Source: Bartonella machadoae (GTDB lineage Bacteria; Pseudomonadota; Alphaproteobacteria; Rhizobiales; Rhizobiaceae). From it: a stretch of 64,000 nt of DNA. The translations under genes were made by a program, and so were the position numbers. A model generated the notes under the pieces. It ran no database searches. It worked only from the letters and a program-made list of their open reading frames with translations, and was not told the DNA's origin. How positions within the stretch are numbered: position 1 is the first letter of the stretch; the number at the start of each line of letters is the position of its first letter. The stretch is from the NCBI RefSeq assembly GCF_022559585.1, contig NZ_CP087114.1, positions 847,095-911,094 of the forward strand, written 5' to 3'. Positions 9,534 to 16,907 of this stretch are shown piece by piece.

Positions 9534-9543
9534 ATAACACCGC

Positions 9544-9563
9544 GGGCGCGGCGGGGGCGCCCC
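9544..9563 (+). terminator. GC-rich hairpin after hexapeptide copy 1
   Basis: GGGCGC (9544-9549) pairs with GCGCCC (9557-9562) directly after the stop codon. The GC-only block stands out sharply in this AT-rich region. An almost identical block follows copy 2. With CTTCTT rather than a clear T-run behind it, it may be an intergenic barrier hairpin rather than a classic terminator. Confidence 0.45.
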
Positions 9564-9617
9564 TTCTTAAGAACATTTCATTAAAATTTAATCCATTATT
9601 TAGATTGGGAGCTCCCT

Positions 9618-10301
9618 ATGACCACTAAAACTGTATCTAAAATTGTATCCAAAAAATATGAATTAACAAATGAAACGCATGTCGTTGGTAATCGTACCCT
9701 TTATCGCATTCGTGCTTTAAGAGATTTTGCTGATGTCAAGGCTGGTCAATTGGGTGGCTTTATTGAGAATGAAAATAATCTCTCTCATGATGGTAACTGC
9801 TGGGTTTATGATGATGCGTGGGTTGCTGACAATGGCGTCGTGTCTGATAATGCGCAAATTTTCAATTATGCTAGCGTTTTCGACAATGCAACGGTTTGTG
9901 ATGATGCAAAGGTTTGTGATTGTGCAAAAATTTATGACAATGCAAAAGTTGCTGATAATGCTAGGGTTTTGGGAAGGGCTTTTGTTTACAATCATGCCTG
10001 TGTTTTGAATAATTCTGAAGTTTCTGACAGGGCTGTTATAAAAGGCAATGCAAAAATTTATGATAACGCTTTACTAACTGGCTATGCGCAAGCTTATGGG
10101 AATGCAAAGATTTTTGGTAACGCACAAGTTTGGTTTTTTGCTGTGGTTTGTGATGATGCTTGTATTTATGACAATGCTAAAGTTACAGGTGCTACATACA
10201 TTTGCAATAAAGTGAGTGTTTTTGGTAATTCATATATAGATACAAAAAAATTGAATGGTAATATCAAAATTTGTGATCAAATCATAAATCAAGCAGCATA
10301 A
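9618..10301 (+). CDS. YdcK-like hexapeptide-repeat protein, copy 2
   Basis: 227 residues, with GGGAG ahead of the ATG. It shares the N-terminal domain (KKYELTNETH, LYRIRALRDFADVKAGQLGG, NLSHDGNCWVYD) with its neighbours. About 22 hexapeptides such as DNAKVC and GNAKIY follow, then a short tail INQAA. Both this tail and the downstream GC-rich block match copy 1 (ending NQAA), showing that copies 1 and 2 arose by duplication of a unit that included the 3' intergenic DNA. A soluble, solenoid-shaped protein is predicted; the role is unknown. Confidence 0.8.
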   Translation: MTTKTVSKIVSKKYELTNETHVVGNRTLYRIRALRDFADVKAGQLGGFIENENNLSHDGNCWVYDDAWVADNGVVSDNAQIFNYASVFDNATVCDDAKVCDCAKIYDNAKVADNARVLGRAFVYNHACVLNNSEVSDRAVIKGNAKIYDNALLTGYAQAYGNAKIFGNAQVWFFAVVCDDACIYDNAKVTGATYICNKVSVFGNSYIDTKKLNGNIKICDQIINQAA

Positions 10302-10312
10302 ATAACACCACG

Positions 10313-10329
10313 GGCGCGGCGGGGGCGCC
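10313..10329 (+). terminator. GC-rich hairpin after hexapeptide copy 2
   Basis: GGCGC (10313-10317) pairs with GCGCC (10325-10329). The surrounding block (10303-10329) repeats the block after copy 1 almost base for base, including the ATAACACC lead-in after the stop codon. Confidence 0.45.
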
Positions 10330-10383
10330 TGCTTTCCAAATTCTTTCCATTTAAAAATCTCATGTTCTATAAGGATTGTTTCT

Positions 10384-10881
10384 ATGCAAAAGAAATTTGC
10401 ACTTACAAATGAAACGCGTCTCTTTGGTAATCACATACTTTATCGCATTCAGGCTTTAAAAAGCTTTTCTGATGTCAAGGCTGGTCAACTGGGCGGCTTT
10501 ATCGAAAATGAAAGCAATTTATCCCATGATGGCAATTGCTGGGTTTATGGTAATGCTCTGGTTTTAAACTCAGGTCGGGTTTCTGAAAATGCTAGGGTCT
10601 ATCATAACGCTATTATCGCTGGTTATGTCTATGGCAATGCAATCGTTCTTGGTAAATCGATCATTTATGACCATGCCCATGTCTATGGTAATGCACAAAT
10701 TTATGATCACGCCCGTGTCGTCAATCATGTCCATATTTATGAAAATGCTAATAGTCACGGCGTTGTTATGATTTTAGAAAAGACGCGCGATGATATTGAA
10801 ACAAGGTCTTATATCGAATTGCTTTCCAATAATGAAATAAAAATCATCTGGCTGCGTAATAAAGCCTTTTTAAAGCTTTAA
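10384..10881 (+). CDS. YdcK-like hexapeptide-repeat protein, copy 3 (short)
   Basis: 165 residues with AAGGA upstream of the ATG. The N-terminal domain (KFALTNETRLFGN, LYRIQALKSFSDVKAGQLGG, NLSHDGNCWVYG) is the conserved one. Only about 11-12 hexapeptides follow before the sequence changes to a non-repeat C-terminus (EKTRDDIETRSYIELLSNNE...). The solenoid is therefore about half the length of the others. This is either a natural short version or a copy whose 3' half was replaced. Confidence 0.75.
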   Translation: MQKKFALTNETRLFGNHILYRIQALKSFSDVKAGQLGGFIENESNLSHDGNCWVYGNALVLNSGRVSENARVYHNAIIAGYVYGNAIVLGKSIIYDHAHVYGNAQIYDHARVVNHVHIYENANSHGVVMILEKTRDDIETRSYIELLSNNEIKIIWLRNKAFLKL

Positions 10882-10957
10882 AGCGCTGCGGTCATTCCAT
10901 TTTTCCAACATTTTCCATACCAATTTTAACACAAGAGAGATTGTGAGGGCTCTTATG

Positions 10958-11737
10958 ATGTCTAAAAAATACAAACGAACCAATGAAACAAAACAACTAA
11001 AAGATAAAATTACACAAAAAATTACAACGCTTTATCGCATTCAGGCTTTAAAAAGCTTTTCTGATGTCAAAGCTGGTCAACTGGGCGGTTTTATTGAAAA
11101 GGAAGAAAATCTTTCTCATAACGGTCTTTGCTGGGTATATGATGAGGCATTGGTTTATAAACATGCCCGTGTTTATGACAATGCAAAAATACGAGGCAAC
11201 GCGCAAATTTGTGGTCTTGTCTATGGCAATGCTCAGGTGCATGATAAGGTGTTCATTTCTCAATATGCAAAAGTTTATGACAATGCATTTGTTTATGACA
11301 GTGCGCATGTGGCTGGCTATGTTTATGGCAAGGCTCGTGTCTATGGCAATAGTCGCGTTTCAATTGAAGCCCATGTTTATGGCAATGCGCATCTTTCTCA
11401 TAATAGTTATCTTTTTGAATATGCAAGGCTTTATGGCAACGCTAGAGTGTTAGGCTCTGCTTGTCTTTTTAGTTATGCGCGTGTTTATGGCTATGCTGTT
11501 GTTAATAGCCGTGCAAAAATTTATGGCAAGGTTTATGACTATGCAAAAGTGAGTGGCTGTGCACAAATTTATGGCTCTGTTTATGGTAAAGCTCAGGTTT
11601 CTCATACTATCAAGGTCTTTGGTCGTGCTTGTGGTCGTGCAAAACTTAATCGAAAAAGTGAAATAAGAGAGGTTCCAAAAGATAAGGAGGTTAATAAGAG
11701 CGATATTCTTATAGAGATTATTGATACTGAAGAATAA
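10958..11737 (+). CDS. YdcK-like hexapeptide-repeat protein, copy 4
   Basis: 259 residues from the ATG at 10958, eight bases after GAGGG; an ATG at 10955 and a GTG at 10943 are also in frame but sit too close to or before that site. The N-terminal domain carries a short insertion (KDKITQKITT) before LYRIQALKSFSDVKAGQLGG. About 25 hexapeptides follow (YGNARV, YGKARV, YDYAKV), then a charged tail (REVPKDKEVNKSD). The N-terminal coding DNA is nearly identical to copy 3 over the DVKAGQLGG region, suggesting recent exchange. Confidence 0.78.
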   Translation: MSKKYKRTNETKQLKDKITQKITTLYRIQALKSFSDVKAGQLGGFIEKEENLSHNGLCWVYDEALVYKHARVYDNAKIRGNAQICGLVYGNAQVHDKVFISQYAKVYDNAFVYDSAHVAGYVYGKARVYGNSRVSIEAHVYGNAHLSHNSYLFEYARLYGNARVLGSACLFSYARVYGYAVVNSRAKIYGKVYDYAKVSGCAQIYGSVYGKAQVSHTIKVFGRACGRAKLNRKSEIREVPKDKEVNKSDILIEIIDTEE

Positions 11738-11795
11738 ATAACAAATGCGGGGGGCGTTGGTTTCATGCCATCTAAAAAAACAAGAGTGCAAAAAA

Positions 11796-11829
11796 GAAAG
11801 CCGTGCCATTTTTACGTGACGCGGCTTTC
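11796..11829. terminator. Inverted repeat resembling a minus-strand terminator
   Basis: GAAAGCCG (11796-11803) pairs with CGGCTTTC (11822-11829). On the minus strand the stem is followed by a CTTTTTTG run, so the intrinsic-terminator geometry is best for transcription from the right. No minus-strand gene is recognised in 11830-12890. Confidence 0.35.
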
Positions 11830-12194
11830 ATGTCTCTCATGTTGAATCAATCATCACTCTAAGGAGTTATAAGCACATATATACAAAACGTATTATATTG
11901 CAAGCTCTCTAGTCTGTTTATAAAAATTTATCCAAAATAATATAAAGGAATGATTATGAAAGCGTTCTTTTAGATCATCACATTTGAATGAAAAAACAAT
12001 GTTAGCTCTCTTAATGGTTATAAAACCTCTTTTAAAACGTATTAAAATACTAAGCTCATTTTTGAGTTGAGTAAATTTCAAAGAAATTACATTCTAAAAT
12101 CAAAACGCTTTGTAAGTTATATCAAGTCAATCAAAAGCAAGCGTTGGTTTTGAAAGCAATCTCTCATAAAACAAAAAATAGCTCTTTTTTTAAA

Positions 12195-12488
12195 TTAGCC
12201 GGCTCAAATTTGAGCTGGCTAAAATTACTCGCCCCAATTTTTGGGGTAGTATCTTTATCTTTCTATAGCTCTCTTTAAATATTTGCGTTTAATGATGTTA
12301 TCTCTCAATCTCTCTCTGTTTATCTTTAAAGAAATGCCCTCATATTGAGGTGACTAAAATAGCTAATCCAAATTTGGATTAACTCCTTTCAAAAAAAAGT
12401 TTCAAATATCTGCATTTAAAGACACTATATTATCTTAAAGAGGTGTCCCCAAATTTGGGGTAACCCTAATCACTCAATCCAAATTGCG
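12195..12488. repeat. Array of paired palindromes in a gene-free stretch
   Basis: Three double-hairpin units lie in an otherwise empty region (11738-12800). Unit 1: a 28-nt near-palindrome with core GCTCAAATTTGAGC (12195-12222), the link GGCTAAAATTACT, then CCCCAA-TTT-TTGGGG (12232-12246). Unit 2: CCTCA-TAT-TGAGG (12338-12350), the link TGACTAAAATAGC, then the perfect palindrome TAATCCAAATTTGGATTA (12364-12381). Unit 3: CCCCAAATTTGGGG (12447-12460), a link with CCCTAATCACT, then the weaker CAATCCAAATTG. Stem sequences differ while pairing, the AAATTT centre and the CTAAAAT link are kept. No coding frame explains it. Confidence 0.65.
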
Positions 12489-12800
12489 TTTATTACTTTA
12501 AACCTATTATCAAAAAAGCTTTTGAAACGTATTTTGCATTCTATCATTAAAAGCATATCGTTTTAACAATGCGATTTATTATGATAAAAACGTCTTGTAA
12601 AATTTATGACCTGTTATGAATGATAACTGCTTTGCATTTCATTTGAATGCTCTCATGTGTTATAACATTGGCATCATGATTTGCTTTTTATGCTCTGTTT
12701 ATAGATAGCTATTGTTTGTAAAAAATGATCAATTGAATCGTGCATAAAAGTATGGATTCATAAGTGGATTCATATAAAATAAATGCACTTAATATATTGA

Positions 12801-13838
12801 TTTCATTGTGTTTTTCTTAACAACACGTTTCTTTCTGCGAATACAGTAGCCTCACAGGCAAAAGCGTTAGCGCAAGAGGCAAAGGATTTATTGAAACAGT
12901 CTAATTTAACGGTTCTTTCCATTTCCACACCGTTTCTTGTTGCGACGGGAAAGAGTCAATTAACGTTAAAAAAAGGAACGCATATTTCTTTGGCACTCGC
13001 CAATGATGTTTTGGTTGCCAGTTATACGACAGATACAAGAATCTCCGTTCCTTCTCTTTCGGCGGGCAAGGATTATTATGTTTATTTGGTTTCGGATGAA
13101 GGACAGTCTCACAAATTTGTTTTGTCAGAAAACTCTACCTATCCAAGGGATTACACGGTTAATAATTCGAGGAAGATAGGCGGGTTTCATACGCTTTGTG
13201 CGGATGTTGGTACGATTGAAGGTCATCCATTGTCTGGTTATCGGGCAGGGGATATTTTACCTAACTCAGTTTGGTGTCTTAATCACCGTCCGCATAGTTC
13301 TCCTGAAGGGATGGTTTATGACCCCTCACAAGATCTTTGGGTTGATATTTACCTTCAGTCAGGAATGGGTAGCAATACACGCTCTGCTTATGGTGTTCCT
13401 ATCACGACGAACCGTCTACAGACAGATCATCTATCCGATATGTTGCGTGTTAAGAAAGCATTGCTAGATGATACACAATTCGCTTCTGCGATGTATGGAA
13501 GCAACGAAGGTAGTCCTATTCAAGGCAAAAAAGCACCTTCTCCAAAACATTCCGGAGGTTATAGGGATACGGCGAATAGACGGATGATTTCGCATATCGG
13601 TTGTGAGGATGGTTGCGGTTATGTTTGGCAATATTTGAGGGATGTTTGTTTTATGCAAACAGTATCAGGACAAGCACCAAATATACAATTTAAAAAAGAT
13701 ATGTATGCCTTGCTAGGTGGTGGAGAATGGTCAGATACTAAGAATATTACTCCACATTTGCGTGCAGTCATTATACGGTCATCCGTTTATGCATCATCTG
13801 GCGCCCGTGGCTGTAGCCATCCCCTTCGTTTTGTTTAG
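12801..13838 (+). pseudogene. Phage tail fibre / receptor-binding protein with Mtd-like C-type-lectin fold, 5'-truncated
   Basis: The open frame begins right after a stop at 12798 with no ATG; translation could start only at TTG 12891 with a cramped AAGGA. Upstream in-frame residues (NTVASQAKALAQEAKDLLKQ) look like the coiled shaft of a longer fibre, so the 5' part is probably lost. The rest matches the family used as diversity-generating-retroelement targets: GKDYYVYL, NSRKIGGFH, LPNSVWCLNHRP, SPEGMVYD, LWVDIYLQSG, then RRMISHIGCEDGCGYVWQYL, GGGEWSD and the terminal SSGARGCSHPL. This is the formylglycine-enzyme-like C-type-lectin fold of the Bordetella phage tropism determinant. No reverse transcriptase or template repeat is visible in the window. 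The fold is well supported; expression is doubtful. Confidence 0.75.
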
Positions 13839-13851
13839 AGAGGATGTAAAG

Positions 13852-14184
13852 ATGATAGATTATCCAGAGCATTTAAATAGCAAAGAAGATTATCTCAACA
13901 TGCTGGACTATGACAAGGCAGAAACAGTGCGAAGGTTAGAACAGCTTTTAGAGACGCGTTTTTATTGGGTACCGATAAAAGAGCTTGGAGAAGGTGAAGA
14001 AGGGATTGAAGATGAGGGGCATAGCATTCATGTTGTGATGGAAATGACGTCTTTGGACGCTAATGCTACACCTGTAGAAAAGCGTTATCAGTATGAATTA
14101 CAGGAAAGCGAATATGCACCGCTCTTTCAACTTGGCTTTGGTGTTGAGGAGGTCGAGCAATTAATAAGAGAGCACAGCCAATAA
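13852..14184 (+). CDS. Phage hypothetical protein (110 aa), tail-fibre neighbour
   Basis: The start at 13852 (MIDYPEHLNSKEDYLNMLDY) has AGAGGA ten bases upstream. Longer frames overlap the fibre gene and are unlikely. The product is acidic, has no signal or membrane segment, and contains a regular alpha/beta-looking middle (FYWVPIKELGEGEEG). It follows the tail fibre by 13 bp and precedes the terminator ahead of the endolysin, so it is probably co-transcribed with the fibre. A fibre chaperone is possible but not shown by sequence. Confidence 0.65.
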   Translation: MIDYPEHLNSKEDYLNMLDYDKAETVRRLEQLLETRFYWVPIKELGEGEEGIEDEGHSIHVVMEMTSLDANATPVEKRYQYELQESEYAPLFQLGFGVEEVEQLIREHSQ

Positions 14185-14213
14185 ATCACTAACAGCCATC
14201 ACGAGTTTATCCC

Positions 14214-14238
14214 GCCTCACTTTTGTGGGGCTTTTTTT
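14214..14238 (+). terminator. Rho-independent terminator before the lysis genes
   Basis: GCCTCAC (14214-14220), a TTTT loop and GTGGGGC (14225-14231) are followed directly by seven T residues. It closes the tail-fibre transcript and ends one base before the upstream candidate ATG of the endolysin. Confidence 0.85.
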
Positions 14239-14250
14239 ATGGAGCAGGCA

Positions 14251-14913
14251 ATGAGAAAAATATCGCAAGAAGGTTTAGCGCTAATCAAGCAATGGGAAGG
14301 TTTACGCTTGGATGCGTATCTAGATAAGGCATGTGTTTGGACGATTGGTTATGGGCACACCAGTAAGGCAGGCGAACCGTTTGTTAAGAAGGGCATGTCG
14401 ATTAGCCAAGAGCGAGCAGAAGAAATTCTTTGTGAGGATTTAAAGCAATTTGAGAAGGCTGTTGCAAAAGCGGTGAAGGTTTCGTTAACGGATGAACAGT
14501 TCGCAGCGTTAGTCTCGTTTTGCTATAATGTAGGCACGCGCGCTTTTTACAACTCGACTTTGTTAAAAAGGCTTAATCAAGGTGATTATGCGTCTGTTCC
14601 TTTTGAATTGCAAAAATGGAATAAGGCTGGAGGCAAAGTTCTAAAAGGTTTAGCCAACCGGCGTGCTGCCGAAGCGGGATTATGGGCTCGAGGGTCTTAT
14701 GTTTCTTCTAACTATCAAAGAGTTCAAGTAAAAGAGGCAACGGGTGCACTTAAAATAGAAGCCTTAGCACCGATTATAGGTTCTTGCTCTGGTCTTGGAG
14801 GCTTATTAGCAGGCAATGGTCCTATTCAATGGGCTTTAGCCGGTCTGATGGTTTTAGCGGCTTGTGTTGGTCTTGTGTTTGTTGCCAAACGGTTTCGGGA
14901 GCAACGGCTATGA
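14251..14913 (+). CDS. Phage endolysin, GH24 lysozyme with C-terminal membrane segment
   Basis: 220 residues. The ATG at 14239 abuts the terminator T-run, so the start at 14251 (MRKISQEGLALIKQWEG) is preferred; it has GGAG (14241-14244) six bases before it. The T4-lysozyme-type catalytic signature is complete: Glu in IKQWEGLRLDAY, Asp in DKACVWTIGYGH, and Thr in GYGHTSKAG. The family cleaves the peptidoglycan MurNAc-GlcNAc bond. After about residue 150, a glycine/leucine-rich hydrophobic segment (GPIQWALAGLMVLAACVGLV) predicts a C-terminal membrane anchor, a feature of some alphaproteobacterial phage lysins. It overlaps the next gene by ATGA. Confidence 0.9.
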   Translation: MRKISQEGLALIKQWEGLRLDAYLDKACVWTIGYGHTSKAGEPFVKKGMSISQERAEEILCEDLKQFEKAVAKAVKVSLTDEQFAALVSFCYNVGTRAFYNSTLLKRLNQGDYASVPFELQKWNKAGGKVLKGLANRRAAEAGLWARGSYVSSNYQRVQVKEATGALKIEALAPIIGSCSGLGGLLAGNGPIQWALAGLMVLAACVGLVFVAKRFREQRL

Positions 14914-15143
14914 TGTTTTATCTCAAGAAATATTACTTGATGTTTACAGCGGCTTTAGCCGTTTTTTTTATGGCTTTAGCGAAGGCGTTTCATTTAGGCA
15001 AGAAAAGCGAACAGCACAAGCAAACAGAGAACGCTTTAAAGCAAGTAAAAACACGTCTTGAGGTTGAAAATGAAGTTAATCAGAAGAGTGATGGTGATGT
15101 GCGCCGTGATCTTTCTCGTTGGGTGCGCAGCAAAGAGGATTGA
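14910..15143 (+). CDS. Small membrane protein, inner-membrane spanin-like
   Basis: 77 residues, starting in the ATGA overlap with the endolysin and served by GGGAG. It has one N-terminal membrane segment (YYLMFTAALAVFFMALAKAF) followed by a charged coiled-coil-like stretch (KKSEQHKQTENALKQVKTRL). This is the topology of an i-spanin, though shorter than Rz. A lipoprotein gene starts inside it in another reading frame, the hallmark of Rz/Rz1 pairs. Spanins fuse inner and outer membranes at the end of phage lysis. The call rests on topology and context, not on conserved motifs. Confidence 0.65.
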   Translation: MMFYLKKYYLMFTAALAVFFMALAKAFHLGKKSEQHKQTENALKQVKTRLEVENEVNQKSDGDVRRDLSRWVRSKED

Positions 15144-15330
15144 GAGTTGTGGTGGTTGGTTGCCGATTTATTTGGACCAGCAGGATGTTGGTGTGATCAG
15201 TGCCAATTTAGCAAGAGATATTTTAAAGCATAACAAGCATGGGGCGCATTTATGTGGTTGGAAAGATGAACAGAAATCCCAAGAGCGACGAGCAAGAGCT
15301 TACAGAGAGAGAACGAGAGCTCCTTCATGA
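15070..15330 (+). CDS. Small lipoprotein, outer-membrane spanin-like, embedded in the previous gene
   Basis: 86 residues from the ATG at 15070, with GAGG six bases before it. The signal sequence MKLIRRVMVMCAVIFLVGCA has a lipobox L-V-G-C with Cys19. The first 74 bp overlap the i-spanin-like gene in a different frame. Rz1-type o-spanins are lipoproteins in exactly this arrangement. The mature part (ESCGGWLPIYLDQQDVG) is not proline-rich as classical Rz1 is; it resembles the small lysis lipoproteins of alphaproteobacterial prophages. Its 3' end overlaps the next gene. Confidence 0.65.
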   Translation: MKLIRRVMVMCAVIFLVGCAAKRIESCGGWLPIYLDQQDVGVISANLARDILKHNKHGAHLCGWKDEQKSQERRARAYRERTRAPS

Positions 15331-15484
15331 GATGATCAATGCTTATCAGGGTGTGAAGATGATGTCTCGTTTTATGAAGTGGATGATGTTTTTTGTCTTT
15401 ATGTTTATTCTTGATTTTGCCCGCCTTATGGATGCGCTCGATAATATCTTCTCACATCTTAAAAGATGGATAAGCAAGAGTTAG
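15266..15484 (+). CDS. Small phage membrane protein, possible holin or holin partner
   Basis: 72 residues from the ATG at 15266 (MNRNPKSDEQELTERERELL), overlapping the lipoprotein gene by 65 bp. A charged N-terminal helix is followed by one hydrophobic segment (MKWMMFFVFMFILDFARLM) and a short basic tail. Position at the end of the lysis cassette and the single membrane span fit a holin-like or antiholin-like protein, but no family signature is visible. Confidence 0.55.
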   Translation: MNRNPKSDEQELTERERELLHEMINAYQGVKMMSRFMKWMMFFVFMFILDFARLMDALDNIFSHLKRWISKS

Positions 15485-15540
15485 ATACTCCGAAAAGAAC
15501 TGTTGATTCGGAATAATTGAAAGAAAAATCTGAATTTTTT

Positions 15541-15549
15541 TGCTAGAAT
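15541..15549 (+). promoter_or_regulatory. Extended -10 promoter candidate for the HTH regulator
   Basis: TGCTAGAAT matches an extended -10 element (TGn-TAGAAT) 36 bp before the ATG of the regulator gene. The nearest -35-like TTGAAA is too far (21-base spacer), which suits an extended -10 promoter. Confidence 0.4.
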
Positions 15550-15584
15550 CAGAGCGAATATTCGTTTGTTTCATAGGATTTTAG

Positions 15585-15974
15585 ATGCTTACACCTTTTG
15601 GAAAAAGCTTACGGAAACTTCGCATTGATTATTCTGAACGTCTTTTAGATATGTCTGAGAAATTAAACATATCCGTACCATTTTTATCATCAGTAGAAAT
15701 TGGCAAAAAATCAGTACCGGTTGGCATGGAAGAAAAGATCATAGAGCTTTATGCTTTAGATCAAGAAGCGGCAGAACGTTTAAGGCGAGAATCTGATGCT
15801 TGTCGTCATGTTTTTACGATCAGACCTTCTGATCAGTTGAGGTGTGAAATCACCGGCATGTTTGTGAGAATGTTGAATAGTTTTTCACAACAGGATTTAG
15901 AATTCTTCAGAGAATTTTTAGCAGCAATTAGAGAAAGGGAAAGCAAAAAAAATGCCTCTGTTGTGGAGGCATGA
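15585..15974 (+). CDS. XRE-family helix-turn-helix regulator (phage-type)
   Basis: 129 residues. The first 60 form a five-helix XRE domain (FGKSLRKLRIDYSERLLD, then MSEKLNISVPFLSSVEIGKK as helix-turn-helix). The C-terminal half (SDQLRCEITGMFVRMLNSF) is helical and may mediate dimerisation. The XRE domain lacks the usual Arg/Gln contact pattern at some places, but its fold signature is clear. It sits between the lysis genes and the tRNA, a usual position for a cargo or maintenance regulator. Targets are unknown. Confidence 0.75.
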   Translation: MLTPFGKSLRKLRIDYSERLLDMSEKLNISVPFLSSVEIGKKSVPVGMEEKIIELYALDQEAAERLRRESDACRHVFTIRPSDQLRCEITGMFVRMLNSFSQQDLEFFREFLAAIRERESKKNASVVEA

Positions 15975-16066
15975 TTCAAAATCCTATTCCCTCGCTTTTA
16001 TTCATGCATCCCTCACATTAAAAAACATATTGATCATCAATAAATTACATGAAGCTTAAAAGCACA

Positions 16067-16151
16067 TGGTGCCCTGAAGAGGACTCGAACCTCCACGCCT
16101 TACGGCACAAGTACCTGAAACCTGCGCGTCTACCAATTCCGCCATCTGGGC
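16067..16151 (-). tRNA. tRNA-Leu(CAG)
   Basis: Reading the minus strand gives a complete class II tRNA: acceptor start GCCCAGA, D-arm GGCGGAATTGGTAGACGC, anticodon loop TTCAGGT with CAG between a CAGGT/ACTTG stem, a long variable arm, T-arm GGAGG-TTCGAGT-CCTCT, and an encoded CCA. Acceptor pair 5-68 is A-A rather than a Watson-Crick pair. The prophage-like island ends about 100 bp away, which fits tRNA-targeted integration. Confidence 0.92.
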
Positions 16152-16257
16152 TATAAAATCCATCTAAGCCTGTGAGGTTACTCTGTCAATAAAATTTAGA
16201 ATTTATTTTGCAGATCAACGCTCTTGAGTTCCTTGTATTCACCACAATTTTAGAAAT

Positions 16258-16878
16258 TTAAGGCGTAAGGATTGTTTTTGATGCAATTGTTGAGTCGGAA
16301 TGAAAGGTATAGATAATAGGAATACCGGTTGCTAATTCTTGAGAGATAATTTCTTCACTGTTTAGACCTTCAAGCGCCATAATAAGGGCACGAAGAGAGT
16401 TCCCGTGTGCTGCGATCAAAACAGTTTGACAACGTAAAATATGCGGTTGGATGCGGTGAATATAATAGGGCCAAATCCGAGCACCAGTATCACGTAAACT
16501 CTCTCCATTTGGAGGTGCAATAGTATAGGAGCGACGCCATATTTGTACTTGTTCTTCTCCCCATTGTTGACGTACTTCATCTTTGTTCAGACCAGAGAGA
16601 TCACCATAATCACGTTCATTCAATGTGGGGGTTTTGATAACTTCTAAGTCTGATTGTTCCATTTGTTCCAGAATGTGCTGTGCCGTTTTTTGTGCACGTT
16701 GTAAGGCTGATGTATACGCAATATCAAATTTTAAACCAGTTTCTTTAAGTTTTTTTCCTGCTGCTATTGCTTCTGCATGACCTCTTTCGGTCAAATTGGG
16801 ATCTTTCCAGCCGGTGAAAAGATTTTTGAGATTCCATTCACTTTGTCCATGACGAATGAGTACAAGTGTGCGTTTCAT
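16258..16878 (-). CDS. gpmA: 2,3-bisphosphoglycerate-dependent phosphoglycerate mutase
   Basis: 206 residues from the ATG at 16878 ([16 protein letters not shown]), preceded by AGGA; a TTG two codons earlier is also in frame. The family interconverts 3- and 2-phosphoglycerate in glycolysis and gluconeogenesis. The phosphohistidine motif RHGQSEW is at residues 9-15, the second half-site [10 protein letters not shown] near 160, and [14 protein letters not shown] in between. It lies 29 bp after dapB on the same strand. It is shorter than the E. coli enzyme (about 250), as is normal for the alphaproteobacterial form. Confidence 0.95.
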   Translation of the reverse strand: MKRTLVLIRHGQSEWNLKNLFTGWKDPNLTERGHAEAIAAGKKLKETGLKFDIAYTSALQRAQKTAQHILEQMEQSDLEVIKTPTLNERDYGDLSGLNKDEVRQQWGEEQVQIWRRSYTIAPPNGESLRDTGARIWPYYIHRIQPHILRCQTVLIAAHGNSLRALIMALEGLNSEEIISQELATGIPIIYTFHSDSTIASKTILTP

Positions 16879-16907
16879 GCGCAAATTTCCTGCGTTATAT
16901 TGGTTGT

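Noticed and set aside
12195..12488. CRISPR array
   Set aside because: Units are palindromes with differing sequence, not identical repeats with unique spacers, and no cas gene is present.
12801..16000. Complete diversity-generating retroelement
   Set aside because: Only a target-type protein is present. No reverse transcriptase frame or template repeat was found in the window.
15541..16151. Definite att site pair for the island
   Set aside because: The tRNA 3' end is at the right border, but I found no second copy of its sequence in 1-16 kb; the left border seems to lie outside the window.
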